64,000 nucleotides of DNA. Origin: Collybia mongolica (lineage: Eukaryota > Basidiomycota > Agaricomycetes > Agaricales > Clitocybaceae). The DNA lies in NCBI GenBank assembly GCA_013420905.1, contig JAAXNY010000008.1, positions 868,001 to 932,000 on the forward strand, in the 5' to 3' direction. The notes under the pieces are model-generated. The model saw only the letters and a program-made list of their open reading frames with translations, did no database searches and was not told where the DNA came from. Position 1 is the first letter of the stretch; each line of letters starts with the position of its first letter. This document shows, one piece after another, positions 24,845 through 35,372 of this stretch. Made by a program: the position numbers and the translations under genes.

Positions 24845-25030
24845 CCCAACCAGTGATCTAATCACAGCTGGCGGCACTTCTATTTTTCTTTGAGCTACAT
24901 AGAAATAATAGGATCAATCAGGATTTTGCTGCTCGGGTACCAGAGAACTGATGAAACAATTGACGAGGGTGTGAGGCCTCTCAGTTTGAGGGCCGCCCGA
25001 CAGGTCCCGACGCCCGCAATCAACGTCACC

Positions 25031-25133
25031 GCCTGCCTAGCTCAATTGGTTAGAGCGTCAGACTCTTAAAATTGCGACTTGTGCATTATTGAGATACATC
25101 TGAAGGCTGCGAGTTCGACCCTCGCGGTGGGTT
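25031..25133 (+). tRNA. tRNA-Lys (anticodon CTT) with intron
   Basis: Cloverleaf: acceptor GCCTGCC (25031-25037) pairs with GGTGGGT (25126-25132); D arm GCTC/GAGC; anticodon stem TCAGA (25058-25062) with TCTGA (25099-25103); anticodon CTT at 25065-25067; T arm GCGAG-TTCGACC-CTCGC. An intron of about 29 nt lies after position 37 (about 25069-25097). Discriminator base 25133. The acceptor has several G-T pairs but the arms are complete. Confidence 0.9.
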
Positions 25134-25143
25134 ATTGGGTTAC

Positions 25144-25151
25144 TTTTTTTT
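25144..25151 (+). terminator. RNA polymerase III terminator of tRNA-Lys
   Basis: Run of eight T residues 10 nt after the tRNA 3' end, the usual pol III stop signal. Confidence 0.8.
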
Positions 25152-25502
25152 GTCACTATAATTTCCAAATGATTTTCAAATTGCAAGATCAAAAAGCGCA
25201 CCCCGAATCTGGCAACCCCGCCTTTTTCCCACCCCTCCGGATATTCCCGTTCGCCGGGTCGCCCATTGTCCTCAGCCAGCCTGCTGCGTCGGGCAAGTAG
25301 CATTACACATTAAGTTTCAAATTTAATTAAAAAGCAGGGATAACCAATAAAAGTTACTAAAATAGAAGAGAGCTGAGAACAGACCAGCGGGCTACTTATA
25401 ATGGTCACGCGTCTATCAACATATTACTATCTCTTCTGCCCTCTCTTAACATTACCACTACCACCACCACCACCAATCATTATCCTCATTATATAGATTG
25501 AT
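25152..25502. promoter_or_regulatory. Upstream region of paralogue 1 with ACC microsatellite
   Basis: 351 bp without a gene. A short (ACC)n-type repeat occupies about 25451-25475, 30 bp before the ATG, probably in the 5' UTR. CT-rich sequence precedes it, as is usual at fungal transcription starts. Confidence 0.45.
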
Positions 25503-26133
25503 ATGACACCCGAAGGAATTTCCACCGAAGATTGTTGCTTAAAGCTCCATGTCTACAACACAAGCAAGAAAACCAAACGCGAATCCGTTACACTTAAAGC
25601 TGCTCCTGGACCCGACGCGCTCTTCCAAACATTCATGCATACGATTGAGCAGAGTCATCGGTTAAATATCTTTGTGGGAACAGCAGTGTACACACCCGCC
25701 GCCGGCCATGTGTATCTGGCGTCGGATGACGAAAACTGGGTAGAGATGGTGTGTGCTGATGGAACTGGTCCACCCCCTGATCCTGTGTATGTATGATGCT
25801 GGATACAACGCATCATAAGCTGATATCTGTGTCCTCCTTCTCTGCAGAAATGTAATAAGTGGTGAACCTCTTTATCCCAAAGGTCGCCTTATTGACCTCA
25901 ACATATACAACTCTGCCGGAGGAACCAAATACAAATCCTCATTATCGAGAGACAGTTCCGCTTCTCATGCTCGTCTTCTTCGGCGTTTTATGAAGGCTCT
26001 CGAATACTGCAATGGAAATCAGTTCGCCATTCACAATGCTGTTTATACCGATGACGATGCCTGCATAAATGTCTCTGCAGCAGGTGCGGCTTGGGCACAG
26101 GGTTTAGATGGAGCGCTTCGAGGGCTTCCTTGA
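25503..26133 (+). CDS. Unknown small protein with two tandem homologous domains (paralogue 1)
   Basis: I do not recognise this family. Exons 25503-25786 and 25848-26133 give 189 aa. No signal peptide or membrane segment, so probably cytosolic. Each exon encodes one copy of a domain of about 70 residues: the first contains LKLHVYNTS, a DALFQTFMHTIEQ helix, GTAVYT and VYLASDDENW; the second contains IDLNIYNSA, RLLRRFMKALEYC, IHNAVYTDDDACINVSA and a Trp. The shared pattern is a strand ending Tyr-Asn, an amphipathic helix, an Asn/Thr-Ala-Val-Tyr-Thr strand, then a Val/Ile-x-Val-Ser strand and a Trp. The intron sits exactly between the domains in phase 2, as in the paralogue at 27068-27706. The stop lies 10 bp before a TIR element. 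A lectin-like or binding role is conceivable but unsupported. Confidence 0.8.
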
Positions 26134-26142
26134 TCAGTAGGA

Positions 26143-26903
26143 CTCAGTAAAAAGCAGAAGTCGATCTGTGGTCAGTGAATGGTCGGCTTTTAGTCAGGTT
26201 TGGACTTAGGACTGACTAATATGCGTTTTTGAGACATTTCACCGACTAGCTCTAGTCATTTAATGGTCACATTTAATCAAGCCCTAGTCAGTGACAGGTT
26301 GGTCAATGCACATCAGTTATTATTTAAATTTTCAGTCATCCGTTAGTCAATTCTGGGTCAGTGTTCTATCAATTAATATTGGCCAGTGGTTATTCTATTG
26401 TATTATTACTAGTACAAAAGAGTCGGTCTAGCTACACCACCATAACACCTTAAAATCGGTCCTCCCTACTGTTTCCCCTGGGTTCTTTATAGCAAAGCTG
26501 AAGGACAGTTTATTAGTGGTTGCAGTGAGGGCTTAATGAAGCTGTTGCGACAAAAGCCTTAGTGTCTGTCTGAACAATAAAGTTGTCTAGAGACTCACAT
26601 TATACATTGAATGCCTGATCCTAAATGAGTTTGGGTGTAATAACTGTATCTGTTAGAGAGCAGGATGGGTGGTGTGGCTTAAGTATGGTGGCGCAGCAGC
26701 AAAGAGGAGCAAAGCGAGTAGCATAGCACAAAGAAGGAAAGGGTAAGCAGAAAACCGAAAACAAGGAAAGGTTTCTCAAAACTCTTGGCAGTTTATTTTG
26801 GCTTGGTAAAAACACAAGCCTGACTATTGCCTGACCTCAGAATGACATCCAGACCAGGGCCAGACCTGTGTGCCACCTAACACTGACTAGTCTTTTTACT
26901 GAG
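26143..26903. mobile_element. Non-autonomous TIR element (MITE-like), 761 bp
   Basis: Bounded by a perfect 12-bp terminal inverted repeat, CTCAGTAAAAAG at 26143-26154 and CTTTTTACTGAG at 26892-26903. The interior is AT-rich, has no transposase frame, and has several copies of AGTCAG/CTGACT mainly near the ends, a subterminal-repeat pattern seen in hAT-type elements. I see no convincing target-site duplication in the immediate flanks (TGATCAGTAGGA versus GGTGAACGATAA), so the exact ends or the class remain open. Confidence 0.55.
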
Positions 26904-27067
26904 GGTGAACGATAATTAATCCCTTCGGATCCGATCACGACTACCGATAGCGTGCAGGCCACGTTGCGCCGTGCGCGGCTTCCTCTCCAGCATTATGAAT
27001 CTTGCCATCCTTGGCCACCCAGACACCCCCCGTTCCCAGTTTCTCTCTACAATCTTGCAGCGTTTAC

Positions 27068-27706
27068 ATGGATATGTTGACGGAGAGTTACAATGAAGCG
27101 CGGTACTTAGAGCTTTATGTGTACAACACCAACAGGAAGATCAGCTGGGAATCAGAAACGTCCACCGGCACTGACGCAGGTCCCGATTCTCTGCTCGAGG
27201 CATTCATGGACGTGCTTAGGAAGTGCGAAAAATCGAAACGCCATGTGACTACGGCAGTTTGCACCCGTCAATCTGGACTGGTGTATGTATCATCAGAGGA
27301 CGATGACTGGGAGAAGGCGGCACCTGCTGCACCATACCCATCCACCAATTCTAGGGACGCAGGGATGTGAGCATGACCTTGTGTCGCCAGGAATGACTCA
27401 CAAATGTCTATCCGTTTCGATTCGCACAGTAATGTCGCCAGCGACCAACACGGTTGCTCTCTCGATCTTAACATATACAACATCGGCGGATCTACTATCT
27501 ACGATTCGACGATACCCAATGAAGGTCCAGACACGCACTTCCATCTCCTACGGCGTTTCCTTTCGGTTCTCGAATATAGCCGCACCAACACACAACTTAT
27601 GGTCCGGAATGCAGCTTACACTGATGGGGGTGCCTCCATAAATATATCGGGAGTGGATGCAGAATGGTTAATAGGTTTGGATTTAGTGCTAAAGAGTGTA
27701 GCTTGA
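27068..27706 (+). CDS. Unknown small protein with two tandem homologous domains (paralogue 2)
   Basis: Paralogue of the gene at 25503. Exons 27068-27366 and 27430-27706 give 191 aa; the intron is again phase 2 between the two domains. Start MDMLTESYNEARYLELYVYN at the first ATG. An upstream in-frame extension begins only at TTG, so I reject it. Domain 1: LELYVYNTN, DSLLEAFMDVLRKCE, TTAVCT, LVYVSSEDDDWE. Domain 2: LDLNIYNIGG, HLLRRFLSVLEYS, RNAAYTDGGASINISG, AEW. The second domains of the two genes (LDLNIYN/IDLNIYN, LLRRF) are closer to each other than to the first domains, so the internal duplication is older than the gene duplication. Function unknown. Confidence 0.8.
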
Positions 27707-28017
27707 TTGGAATTGTGGCAACGGAGAGGAATGAGAATGATTACCCCGAATGGTTTTCACCAGCTCGGGTAGCGTCATGCCTTTAATACATCTTGGGTTT
27801 AGCAAATGTAGATATACATTTTGACTGCTTTTCGTCGGAGTTGTCGCGAAGGTAGCTTAATTCCTTTGCGGGAGTTCAGGAAACTGCACACTGAACCTAC
27901 CAGTCCGGTCTCCCGGTTGATCTTATCTGTAGAAAATACGAACTGCATTGAAGCAAACCAGACGTATTGAATGTCTGGATCAATATACAAACGTGACCAC
28001 GGGTTCAACTATCGGGC
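27707..28017. other. Intergenic, convergent 3' ends
   Basis: About 310 bp between the paralogue 2 stop and the GH76 stop. Nothing seen. Confidence 0.5.
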
Positions 28018-29889
28018 TCAATTGGCTATGATCGCACCACTAAGGACATCCAAAGCTGCGAGCTGGCCCCATGTCGTGAATCCCTGGGGCGGACCATGCC
28101 AGTTAGATGAATAAGTATTGCCGTTCGCAGCAAGGTCGAGAAGAGCATTATACTGAGAGCTGGTTAACCTTATCGCATAATGCCATAACGTAAAACATAT
28201 TTACCTGAACATCAACATAACTGTGGATGAGGATACGAAGGTCTGTGTTAGAAGGGTTTCGGGCGAAAGCCTCGCAAAGTCCTCGAATGAATATGGCTAA
28301 AAGATGAGACACTCAGCATCAGCCCTAGAGGTACCTCGCGGGACAATGAATGGAAATACCTTTGAATCCAACGCCGTCATTATTGCTAGAAGTGCTTACA
28401 CCTTCTGTGATGATTCCATCGCTTCCCTGCCAGGCAGAAAATTTGACTGCCGCGGCGACAATATTGACCATCCTAGTATTTTTGAGCGACCAAAGGGGAC
28501 CCAGTGACAGGCCAGAATCTTACATGGTCCTCCATTGTGAATTTCCAGTAACATCCGCCAGGACACTGAGGCCTTCAATGAACTTGCCACTGTTGTAAGT
28601 AAAAAGCCAATTGGCCGGTGACCTTGAGCAGTCGTGGGCGTTAACACTGTCAAGAACGATGTTGCCATTCATGTTGTGAGATTTGATCCAGTTGGCACTC
28701 AGAATGGCCGCATTCGTGTATTTAGCGTCCCTGGTAATCTCGGCCAAGTATGCAGAGAGGCTTATGCTATGTCAGCTTAAAGTAGTTGAGTTTCGGAAAT
28801 TTCTGCGTACGTTACGTATAGACTGGGATGGACTTTCGTGAGAAGCAATTGTGGGAGAGCACGAGGAGAAGGCTAACCCAGTAGTGATCGAGTTGATCGA
28901 TTGATCGTCTGCCGTGGGGCGCTATAAACCAGATCAGCGAAAGAAGCAATACTTGTGAAAAAGGGACGTTGGTCATACCCAAAAAACACCACCAGCCATG
29001 GTCACTAGAAGCCTAGTCAGAGAATGTGTAAATCTATGCAGGAAGGACCTACCTCCGTCGCAAGTGGGTGAGAGAGAGAATGATTTGTTTGGGTTTCTGC
29101 CCGCACTCGCCTGAGAAGCTGTTATCACGCTGAAGGTTATATTCATACATTGAGTGAAAAGCCTGATGAAGTTGGTTACTCACTAGTTCGTAACGTGATT
29201 CCATGTGGTAACCGCGTTGGCCAGTAATGTCGTATCCCCATATACTCGGTATGCGTAAACGGCGGCCTGAGCCCACCACCTAATAGGTAGTTCTATGAAA
29301 TCTGCGCATAGGTCAAAAGAGTTTGACCTTACATCGCATCGTCGTTGAACTAGAGGTAAAGTTTAGTTAGGCACAGACCGTGTATATGATTACAGTATAC
29401 ACACCCTAATGTGAACTTGATTAAGCATTGAAACAAGGAAAGTGAAGATTGGCCTACCCAAATTCATCGTAGTTTGCTCGAAGCTTAAAGACGTTCTTGA
29501 GGTTGTTTACAACCTGTGCCTTATTGACCGTTGTTCCTGCGAAACGGTCCTGGTTGGCCATAGCCGACCATACGTTGCCCGATTGCCAATATCCGATACC
29601 TGACAAGTCTCATTTGATGATTTGACAATTTCATGTGCTGAGAACTTGCCATTGAACTCCCCATTCCCGGAGTTTAACTGAGGGAGGATACTATTGATTG
29701 CATTTTGTGCGATAGAGACACGCTCTGAAAATGGACGAGTATTACTAAATTTCTTAAGTTCGGTCAGAGAGAGGAACAGAGGCTCGAAGTACAACGTACC
29801 CGCCAGGAGAGAGGCACACCCAAATCTTGGGCTGAAGTTAGTTTAAACGAACTGAGCGCCAGGCAGAGGAGAGAAGTCGAGATCAGCAT
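28018..29889 (-). CDS. Secreted GH76 glycosidase (alpha-1,6-mannanase family)
   Basis: Predicted to act on alpha-1,6-mannan outside the cell. Fourteen exons: 29889-29800, 29752-29650, 29599-29458, 29405, 29349-29333, 29279-29184, 29129-29053, 29004-28979, 28921-28878, 28822-28811, 28760-28524, 28472-28360, 28296-28205, 28152-28018; total 394 aa, frame closed throughout. Signal peptide MLISTSLLCLALSSFKLTSA. Family motifs: NGIGYWQSGNVWSAMANQD, FNDDAMWWAQAAVYAYR (the Asp pair is catalytic in GH76), PTCDGVTMAGGVFWRPTADD, SITTGLYVTLSAYLAEIT, NAHDCSRSPANWLFTYNSGK, ending QGFTTWGQLAALDVL. Oddities: the Gly before FNDD can only be completed by a single-base exon at 29405; LYVT comes from a 12-nt exon; the second intron (29649-29600) has a GC donor. 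If the 1-nt exon is not real, the copy has a frameshift at its active site. Confidence 0.88.
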
Positions 29890-30991
29890 CTGGGGCGTCT
29901 GCAGACCAGAAAATAGAGTCTCTAGTGCGACTTCTGTGTCCCGTCTATTTATGTAATCCTTGTTACAAATTTTACTCCATGACAAGGTATCTTGTTGATA
30001 ACCAAGGTGAAGGAACTGAAGTTCTGAACATGTGGGTTTCACATATTGCATCAAGCAAATGACCATAATGGAACACAAGATTCTCCAATCTGACTACGGG
30101 CGTGACCGGACTTGAAAGAAGTATGACCAAGTGACTCTTTGGCTACGCATGGTCATAGGTATTTTCGGGATATCATGGCCTTGACGTTGGATGCAGAACA
30201 TATGCTGAGGTGGCGTCCAATTAAAGATGGCCAAAGATAATCGAATGGAACACTCAAGAAGGGTACAATGTTCACGTACAGAACCCTCATGGCTCCTGAG
30301 GACCTGGTGGTTGCTGGCAAGAGGCTTCATATGATCTATGTTAATCCCAAACATAGACAAATAATAGAAACAACTAGAAACAAGCATGCCAGCTTTTTGC
30401 TCCTTCGAAACGCTGACAGTGAACTGCCTACATGAGGACTTTATGTCTGATCCGTCAATTCGCGAAGTATTAGGTTTCCGAAAAATCGGTGCTTGTGAAT
30501 TACTCTCCAGATCCCACATGCTTGTTAGCACAAGTTGGACGCGTGTCCAGCGAGGAATAATTATGATGGTCCCGTGTCATGTCTTCGCTTCGCAACTTGG
30601 AGTGACTAGTGAGGGGCCGCGAACGCTAATAACCATCACCTGCCAGGCTAGTGTTGGTTGAATCTCTTGTGTCGTTTCTATGGCCAAGACTGCCGTAGGC
30701 CCTGATATATTCAGTTCTTAACTCTCGAGGTGCCATTATTTGTGTCTACTAACTAGTATTGATTTCCTTCCCCATGAATGAGAATCAAAGACAGTGTAAA
30801 TTTACTATACATGTGCGTCCGAATCTACCATGCGTCCATTTTGCCTGCTGACGAAACACACGGTGTTAGAAACCCGGTAGATGCATGACCTAGACTTCTT
30901 CAATCGCACCCGAATTTGGGCGAAATTTGCACATGTGTCCATTTCGACCGCAAATAAAAGCACGCCCGACTCCTAAAAATTATGTGAGATC
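29890..30991. promoter_or_regulatory. Divergent upstream region GH76 / GH5
   Basis: About 1.1 kb between the divergent start codons of two secreted glycosidases. A 91-codon plus-strand frame at 30386-30661 is open but has no recognisable family and no splice continuation. The sequence just before the GH5 start is AT-rich, as for a promoter. Confidence 0.4.
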
Positions 30992-32706
30992 ATGCGGTTT
31001 TTACTTTCCAGCTTTATTGCGCTGCTTTGCGCAAGTGGTTCATTTGCTGCTAATAGTTTCGCAGGTGCAAATGTATGGTCTATCTTTGGCATAAACTATC
31101 ACCACGTCTTAATTGCCTTCGCAGAACTACTATGCGTTCAGCCTCCCAGACGCTGAGAGACACGCTCTCCTCGATGGAATGAAAGCGGCGGGGATGAAGG
31201 TAAGGCCTGACCCTGCTTTCGTGTAAAAATAACTCACTGGAGCCTTCGACGAGGTAGGTGCTGCGAACTTGGGTCACGGGGCATGAAGCCGGACAAAAGG
31301 GTAGCAACAACTTCAAGGTTCTGGACCTCGAGGCGAATGGTATTCGTAACTACAACGATACCATCTTGGACCTCATTGACCAACTGATGGTGATTGTCTC
31401 AACTGTTCATCAGATATTTTTTTCCCTAAATATATTGGTATTTGATTCGACAGGTTGACGCCCATGCCCGAGGTAAGGAGTGCCACACATGAACTGAATT
31501 TTATGTTCGCCGGAGCTCATCTATTCTATGTAGGTATCAAACTTTTGATAGGTGCGTTTTACACTATATGTGAATTTGATTCAACCTAGTGCGACATTGG
31601 GCCGTTAGGAATGCATGACAGTGAGTTGCTGGAGTGCGATTTTAAGGCCTATATTGGGACTCACATGTATTTTCAGAGAACAGCCTACAAGCGGGAGACG
31701 TCTATGGTCGTAGATACGGACAATATAACTTTTACACTGATCCCAGTAAGCTCAACCGTCGTCCAACGTGTTTGGCGTACTGCTTTAATTGCTTCCTTGA
31801 AGATGCCATCGACGACTTCAATCAACGCATCACGCACATTCTCAATATTCATAAGAATAAGCTCCTGGGTAATAGGCCGTGGAGCGAACTTTCTGCACAT
31901 ATATTTGGTTTGGAAGCTCAGAACGAGTAGGTACAGTCCGTATGGCAAATTTACCGCAACTCTTATGTCTAATGAATCAGGCCCATGATATTTGATCAGG
32001 CATTCTACAAGGTTTGAATGTTCAACATTTATGTGTCTCTCCACCTGACGTTTCATCTTTCGTTAGAGCCATCTTTCATGGATTTGTAACACGGCGCAAC
32101 AGGTTTGATCCCATCCTATCTCTGCTTCACATTTCTGGACACCATCGATAGATCCGAAATAATGTCGGTGATCGCAAACAACTTATATTTACCGGTGGAG
32201 GGTCAGCGGCCTCGAGCGTCCAATCAGTATTCTTTGGGAGCTCATGTCCCGCGATTGACGTCGTGGCCATACATGATTACAACGAGTAAGTTGTTTCATT
32301 GACTACTAGTGCTCTACCAACCCATCAACTCTCAGTGACTATGACAACTTCATGTCCAGCGCCGTAAGTCAAGCGAAGGCGGCCGGCAAGAAACTGATCA
32401 TCGAAGAATGGGGCTCCTTGGTCGGCAGCGGCAGAACCGCAAATTTACAGTCAAATATCCAGAAAGTCAACAACTACAAAGTTCCCTGGCTCTACTGGGA
32501 GTTGATAACCAATCCGGACCCACACCAGGGAGAAGACTACGAGGTTTGCACCTACTATGGCCCTTCGATAATATATGCTCATTCGCAACGACCTGCTCCA
32601 GATACAAGTTAATGGTGCAGACTGGGGAACACTTTCGAGCGGTTCTTTAGCCACTGCCGGACTTACGAATGCTCCCTTCGATTTCGGACCATCTCTTGCA
32701 CTTTGA
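30992..32706 (+). CDS. Secreted GH5 glycosidase (endo-beta-mannanase-like)
   Basis: Predicted secreted (beta/alpha)8-barrel retaining glycosidase. Thirteen exons: 30992-31072, 31125-31199, 31258-31389, 31454-31472, 31534-31551, 31609-31620, 31677-31745, 31803-31926, 31981-32011, 32067-32102, 32152-32285, 32336-32543, 32602-32706; 347 aa, phases continuous. Signal peptide MRFLLSSFIALLCASGSFAA. Motifs: FAGANNYYAFSLPDAERHAL, MKVLRTWVTG, GMHDKNSLQAGDVYG, the acid/base loop GLEAQNEP, AIDVVAIHDYND, nucleophile segment LIIEEWGSLVGSGR, and PWLYWELITNPDPHQGEDYE. Both catalytic Glu residues are present. Three exons are very short (12, 18, 19 nt). Substrate (mannan or another beta-glycan) is inferred from remembered agaricomycete relatives. 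Confidence 0.88.
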
Positions 32707-32876
32707 AAGACTGCTAGCGATGTTAGCTACTTAGAGTTAGTGACGCGACTTGGGTTTTTGTGCTCATCACGTGTCTCGATTTCATTCATCACGAGGTCAG
32801 AGTTGCCAAGTATAGAATTTAATCATCGACTAGTATTCGTTACTTCTTCTACATACAATCATATCCAAGCTCCACC

Positions 32877-33654
32877 ATGTCTAGACGCGCTCCGTTTATC
32901 GTGATAGAAGGCCTTGACCGGTCTGGAAAGTCAACACAAACAGCCATGCTACTCAGGCAGTTCGAAGCCGCAGGCCTTCCTGCCAAATTGATTAAATTCC
33001 CCGGTATATATATAATCGGACCCCCGCAAACACACGTCGCAGCTAATGGACTTTTGCAAAACAGACCGTACTACTTCCATTGGTCAGATGATAAACTCAT
33101 ACCTTCAGTCCGAATCGGACCTCGACGATCGTGCCATACACTTGTTGTTTTCTGCCAACCGATGGGAGCTCGCGTATGTTTACAACCAATAGGCGATCTG
33201 GCAATTGCTTCATCTTGTGTTCTTGATCCTTGACCGTAGCGCATCCATCGAGGAACTGCTCAGCGGTGGAATAGCCGTGCTGTGTGATCGATACGCATTC
33301 TCCGGGATAGCCTTCTCTGCTTCTAAGGGTCTGTCGTACGAATGGTGCCGGTCACCAGATATTTATCTTCCGGCACCTGATGTGACGATTTTTTTGGATA
33401 TAACTCCGGAAAAGGCTAAGGAGAGGGGTGGTTATGGCGAGGAACGATATGAGAAGGAAGACATGCAGGTGAGAGTCCGAGAAGTCTTCAGACGGATTGG
33501 GAAGGAGATGATAGACAATGGCGGAAACTGGTTTGAGGTAGATGCCGGGCGGGAAATGGCACTTGTCTCAGAGGCATTATGGACACTCGTAGAACCATTG
33601 GCGAAAGGCGTCGAAGGTCCTGTCCAGCGGTTATGGAGTGGGGAAGGTCGATAA
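32877..33654 (+). CDS. CDC8: Thymidylate kinase (dTMP kinase)
   Basis: Phosphorylates dTMP to dTDP for DNA synthesis. Exons 32877-33003, 33065-33173, 33240-33654 give 216 aa, the normal length. The P-loop reads [12 protein letters not shown]; the dTMP-binding DR(Y/T) region is [36 protein letters not shown] and [11 protein letters not shown] match the family helices; the lid region is [11 protein letters not shown]. The ATG at 32877 follows a CT-rich leader and is only 171 bp after the GH5 stop. Convergent with UBC6. Confidence 0.95.
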
Positions 33655-34071
33655 TCTTGTGATTGAGTCCACTGTTCAAAAAATAATTTTGGGGTAAGCA
33701 AACTGAATACCTTGAAACTTGCCTCTTTTCCTGGAGGCCAACCAAAGTAGGATTCAATTTACTGAGTAGGCGATGAGGCGCCCGAAGTCTCTTCATGAGG
33801 TATCATGTGAATGGGCCTTGTACGTAGTTATCTTGGTATGTAGAATTTATGTAGAATTTCGACGCGTGAGGGTGTGTGGGTGGATGATGTTACAACAATT
33901 CAAAAATGAGGGGATAGATAGAGAAAGGAAAAAGAACTAAAAAAGATCGTGGAGACGGGGGCTGTATGTAATAGTGCCCTCTCGTACTCGATACTAAACA
34001 TCACCCACCCCTGCACTTAGCTTCCTGGCCCAGTCCCAGATACAACCCATAGGAAGTGATAGTGCGGAAAG
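33655..34071. other. Intergenic, convergent 3' ends
   Basis: About 417 bp between the CDC8 and UBC6 stop codons. Nothing seen apart from AT-rich 3' flanks. Confidence 0.5.
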
Positions 34072-35372
34072 TCAGGCGCTAGACGAGAAGCGAGAAACAA
34101 TGACAGCCAGTGCGATTAAAACGCCCCATCGCCACTTTTCCCAAAGAATACGACCCCATGTGGCAGCCAATCCTGTCCTGTTCTCATCAGGCTTTCCTGG
34201 CAGGTTAGCACCAGGTGCCGGCACGAGGTTCAATGATGTAGAATTTAGCGTTTTGTCCGAGGAGCTCGACGACAACAAAGTTGGACGGTTCGCAGATGGC
34301 TGGAGCGACTGTAACGACGGTGCTTCTGACTTCCCCTTTTCATTTTGGCCCATATTGGGTAGATCCCGGACAGTTAACGTACAGTACTGCATTTAAAAAT
34401 GGGTGAATCAGTCATCGTTGATTATAATGAGCGATCTGGAGAAAGGCGAGGATTTGATGTATCCGGCATTCAATTTGGAGAGCCGAAACCACGGGATAAT
34501 ATGAGAGGAGATATGGGCACTCACATCGGGGAAAGCCTCTTTGAATCGAGGTTGTAGAACATTCCAACCATGACTTCTTGAGGCAAAAGCCCGCTTATGT
34601 GCATCAGACGATGTTACGGATCCAGTTGTCATCTCGTCAGAGAGCATGAACGACAGAAGACCTGTTAAACTGAATGGTCATATCAGTAAATGCCAGCGCA
34701 TGGTCGAATGAGGACAGGGTCATCAATAATATGGCGAAAGGGAAGCCACACAAAGAGATGAACAAATCAGGCAATACTCACATCGTGGCCACACTCCAAG
34801 CTGGATTCCACTAAATCGTAGGCTTAATACCCTTGCGACGACAGTTCACAGGGTACTACTTACTGTTCCTGGATGGAAGTCAGACATCGAAAAGCAAATC
34901 TTTCGGTCAGGCTGAAATCGGCCCGACGGAGTCAACATCTAGGAGGGGGAGCGGGGGACAGATGAGATATCATCGCAGTTGAGGGGAAAGCGCAATAAAC
35001 CTTGATTCCCGGGGGTTTGAATGGATATTCCGATGGAAATAAAAGGACTCCATGGTATTCCCCGCCAGCAAAGGGCGAGTCCGGTGGACCACGCTATGCA
35101 ACATTTGTCAGAGAGATTGCCCTGGCCGAGGGTGATGTTTCGTACAATTAGAAAGTTCCCTGGATCAATGGTTGGGGTCAGCGACTTTCAGAGAAATAAA
35201 AAATTCAAACACACAGGTCAAGATGTTCTTCTCATCGGGCACAGCCCAGACAAATGGGGGCGGTTCCCTTTGCATAGCGACATACTCCTTCGTAAGCTGA
35301 TAACAAGTGTCAGTAAACCATTTGCATTATTGTAGGACTACATACACGTTTCTGAGCAGCTTTACTTGCCAT
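34072..35372 (-). CDS. UBC6: ER tail-anchored ubiquitin-conjugating enzyme E2 (Ubc6)
   Basis: E2 enzyme of ER-associated degradation, anchored by its C-terminus with the catalytic domain in the cytosol. Exons 35372-35346, 35296-35215, 35159-35146, 35093-35001, 34938-34864, 34810-34782, 34669-34525, 34386-34072; 259 aa. Start [55 protein letters not shown], then the active-site Cys in [18 protein letters not shown], and [15 protein letters not shown] (all UBC6/UBE2J hallmarks). A Ser-rich linker leads to a single terminal helix [14 protein letters not shown]. The fold, cysteine and tail anchor all agree. A 14-nt exon (35159-35146) is one of several small exons. Confidence 0.95.

Noticed and set aside
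25451..25475. ACC repeat as a CRISPR-like or coding repeat
   Set aside because: It is a plain trinucleotide microsatellite in a leader region with no spacer structure.
26992..27067. Upstream extension of paralogue 2 in frame from 27002
   Set aside because: It would begin at TTG rather than ATG, and the added residues have no counterpart in paralogue 1.
30386..30661. Open plus-strand frame of 91 codons between GH76 and GH5
   Set aside because: No family feature, no splice continuation, and it lies in the divergent promoter region; length is compatible with chance.
31440..32100. Apparent loss of the middle of the GH5 gene
   Set aside because: Several short exons in this interval rejoin in phase and recover the catalytic Asn-Glu-Pro, so the gene is intact.
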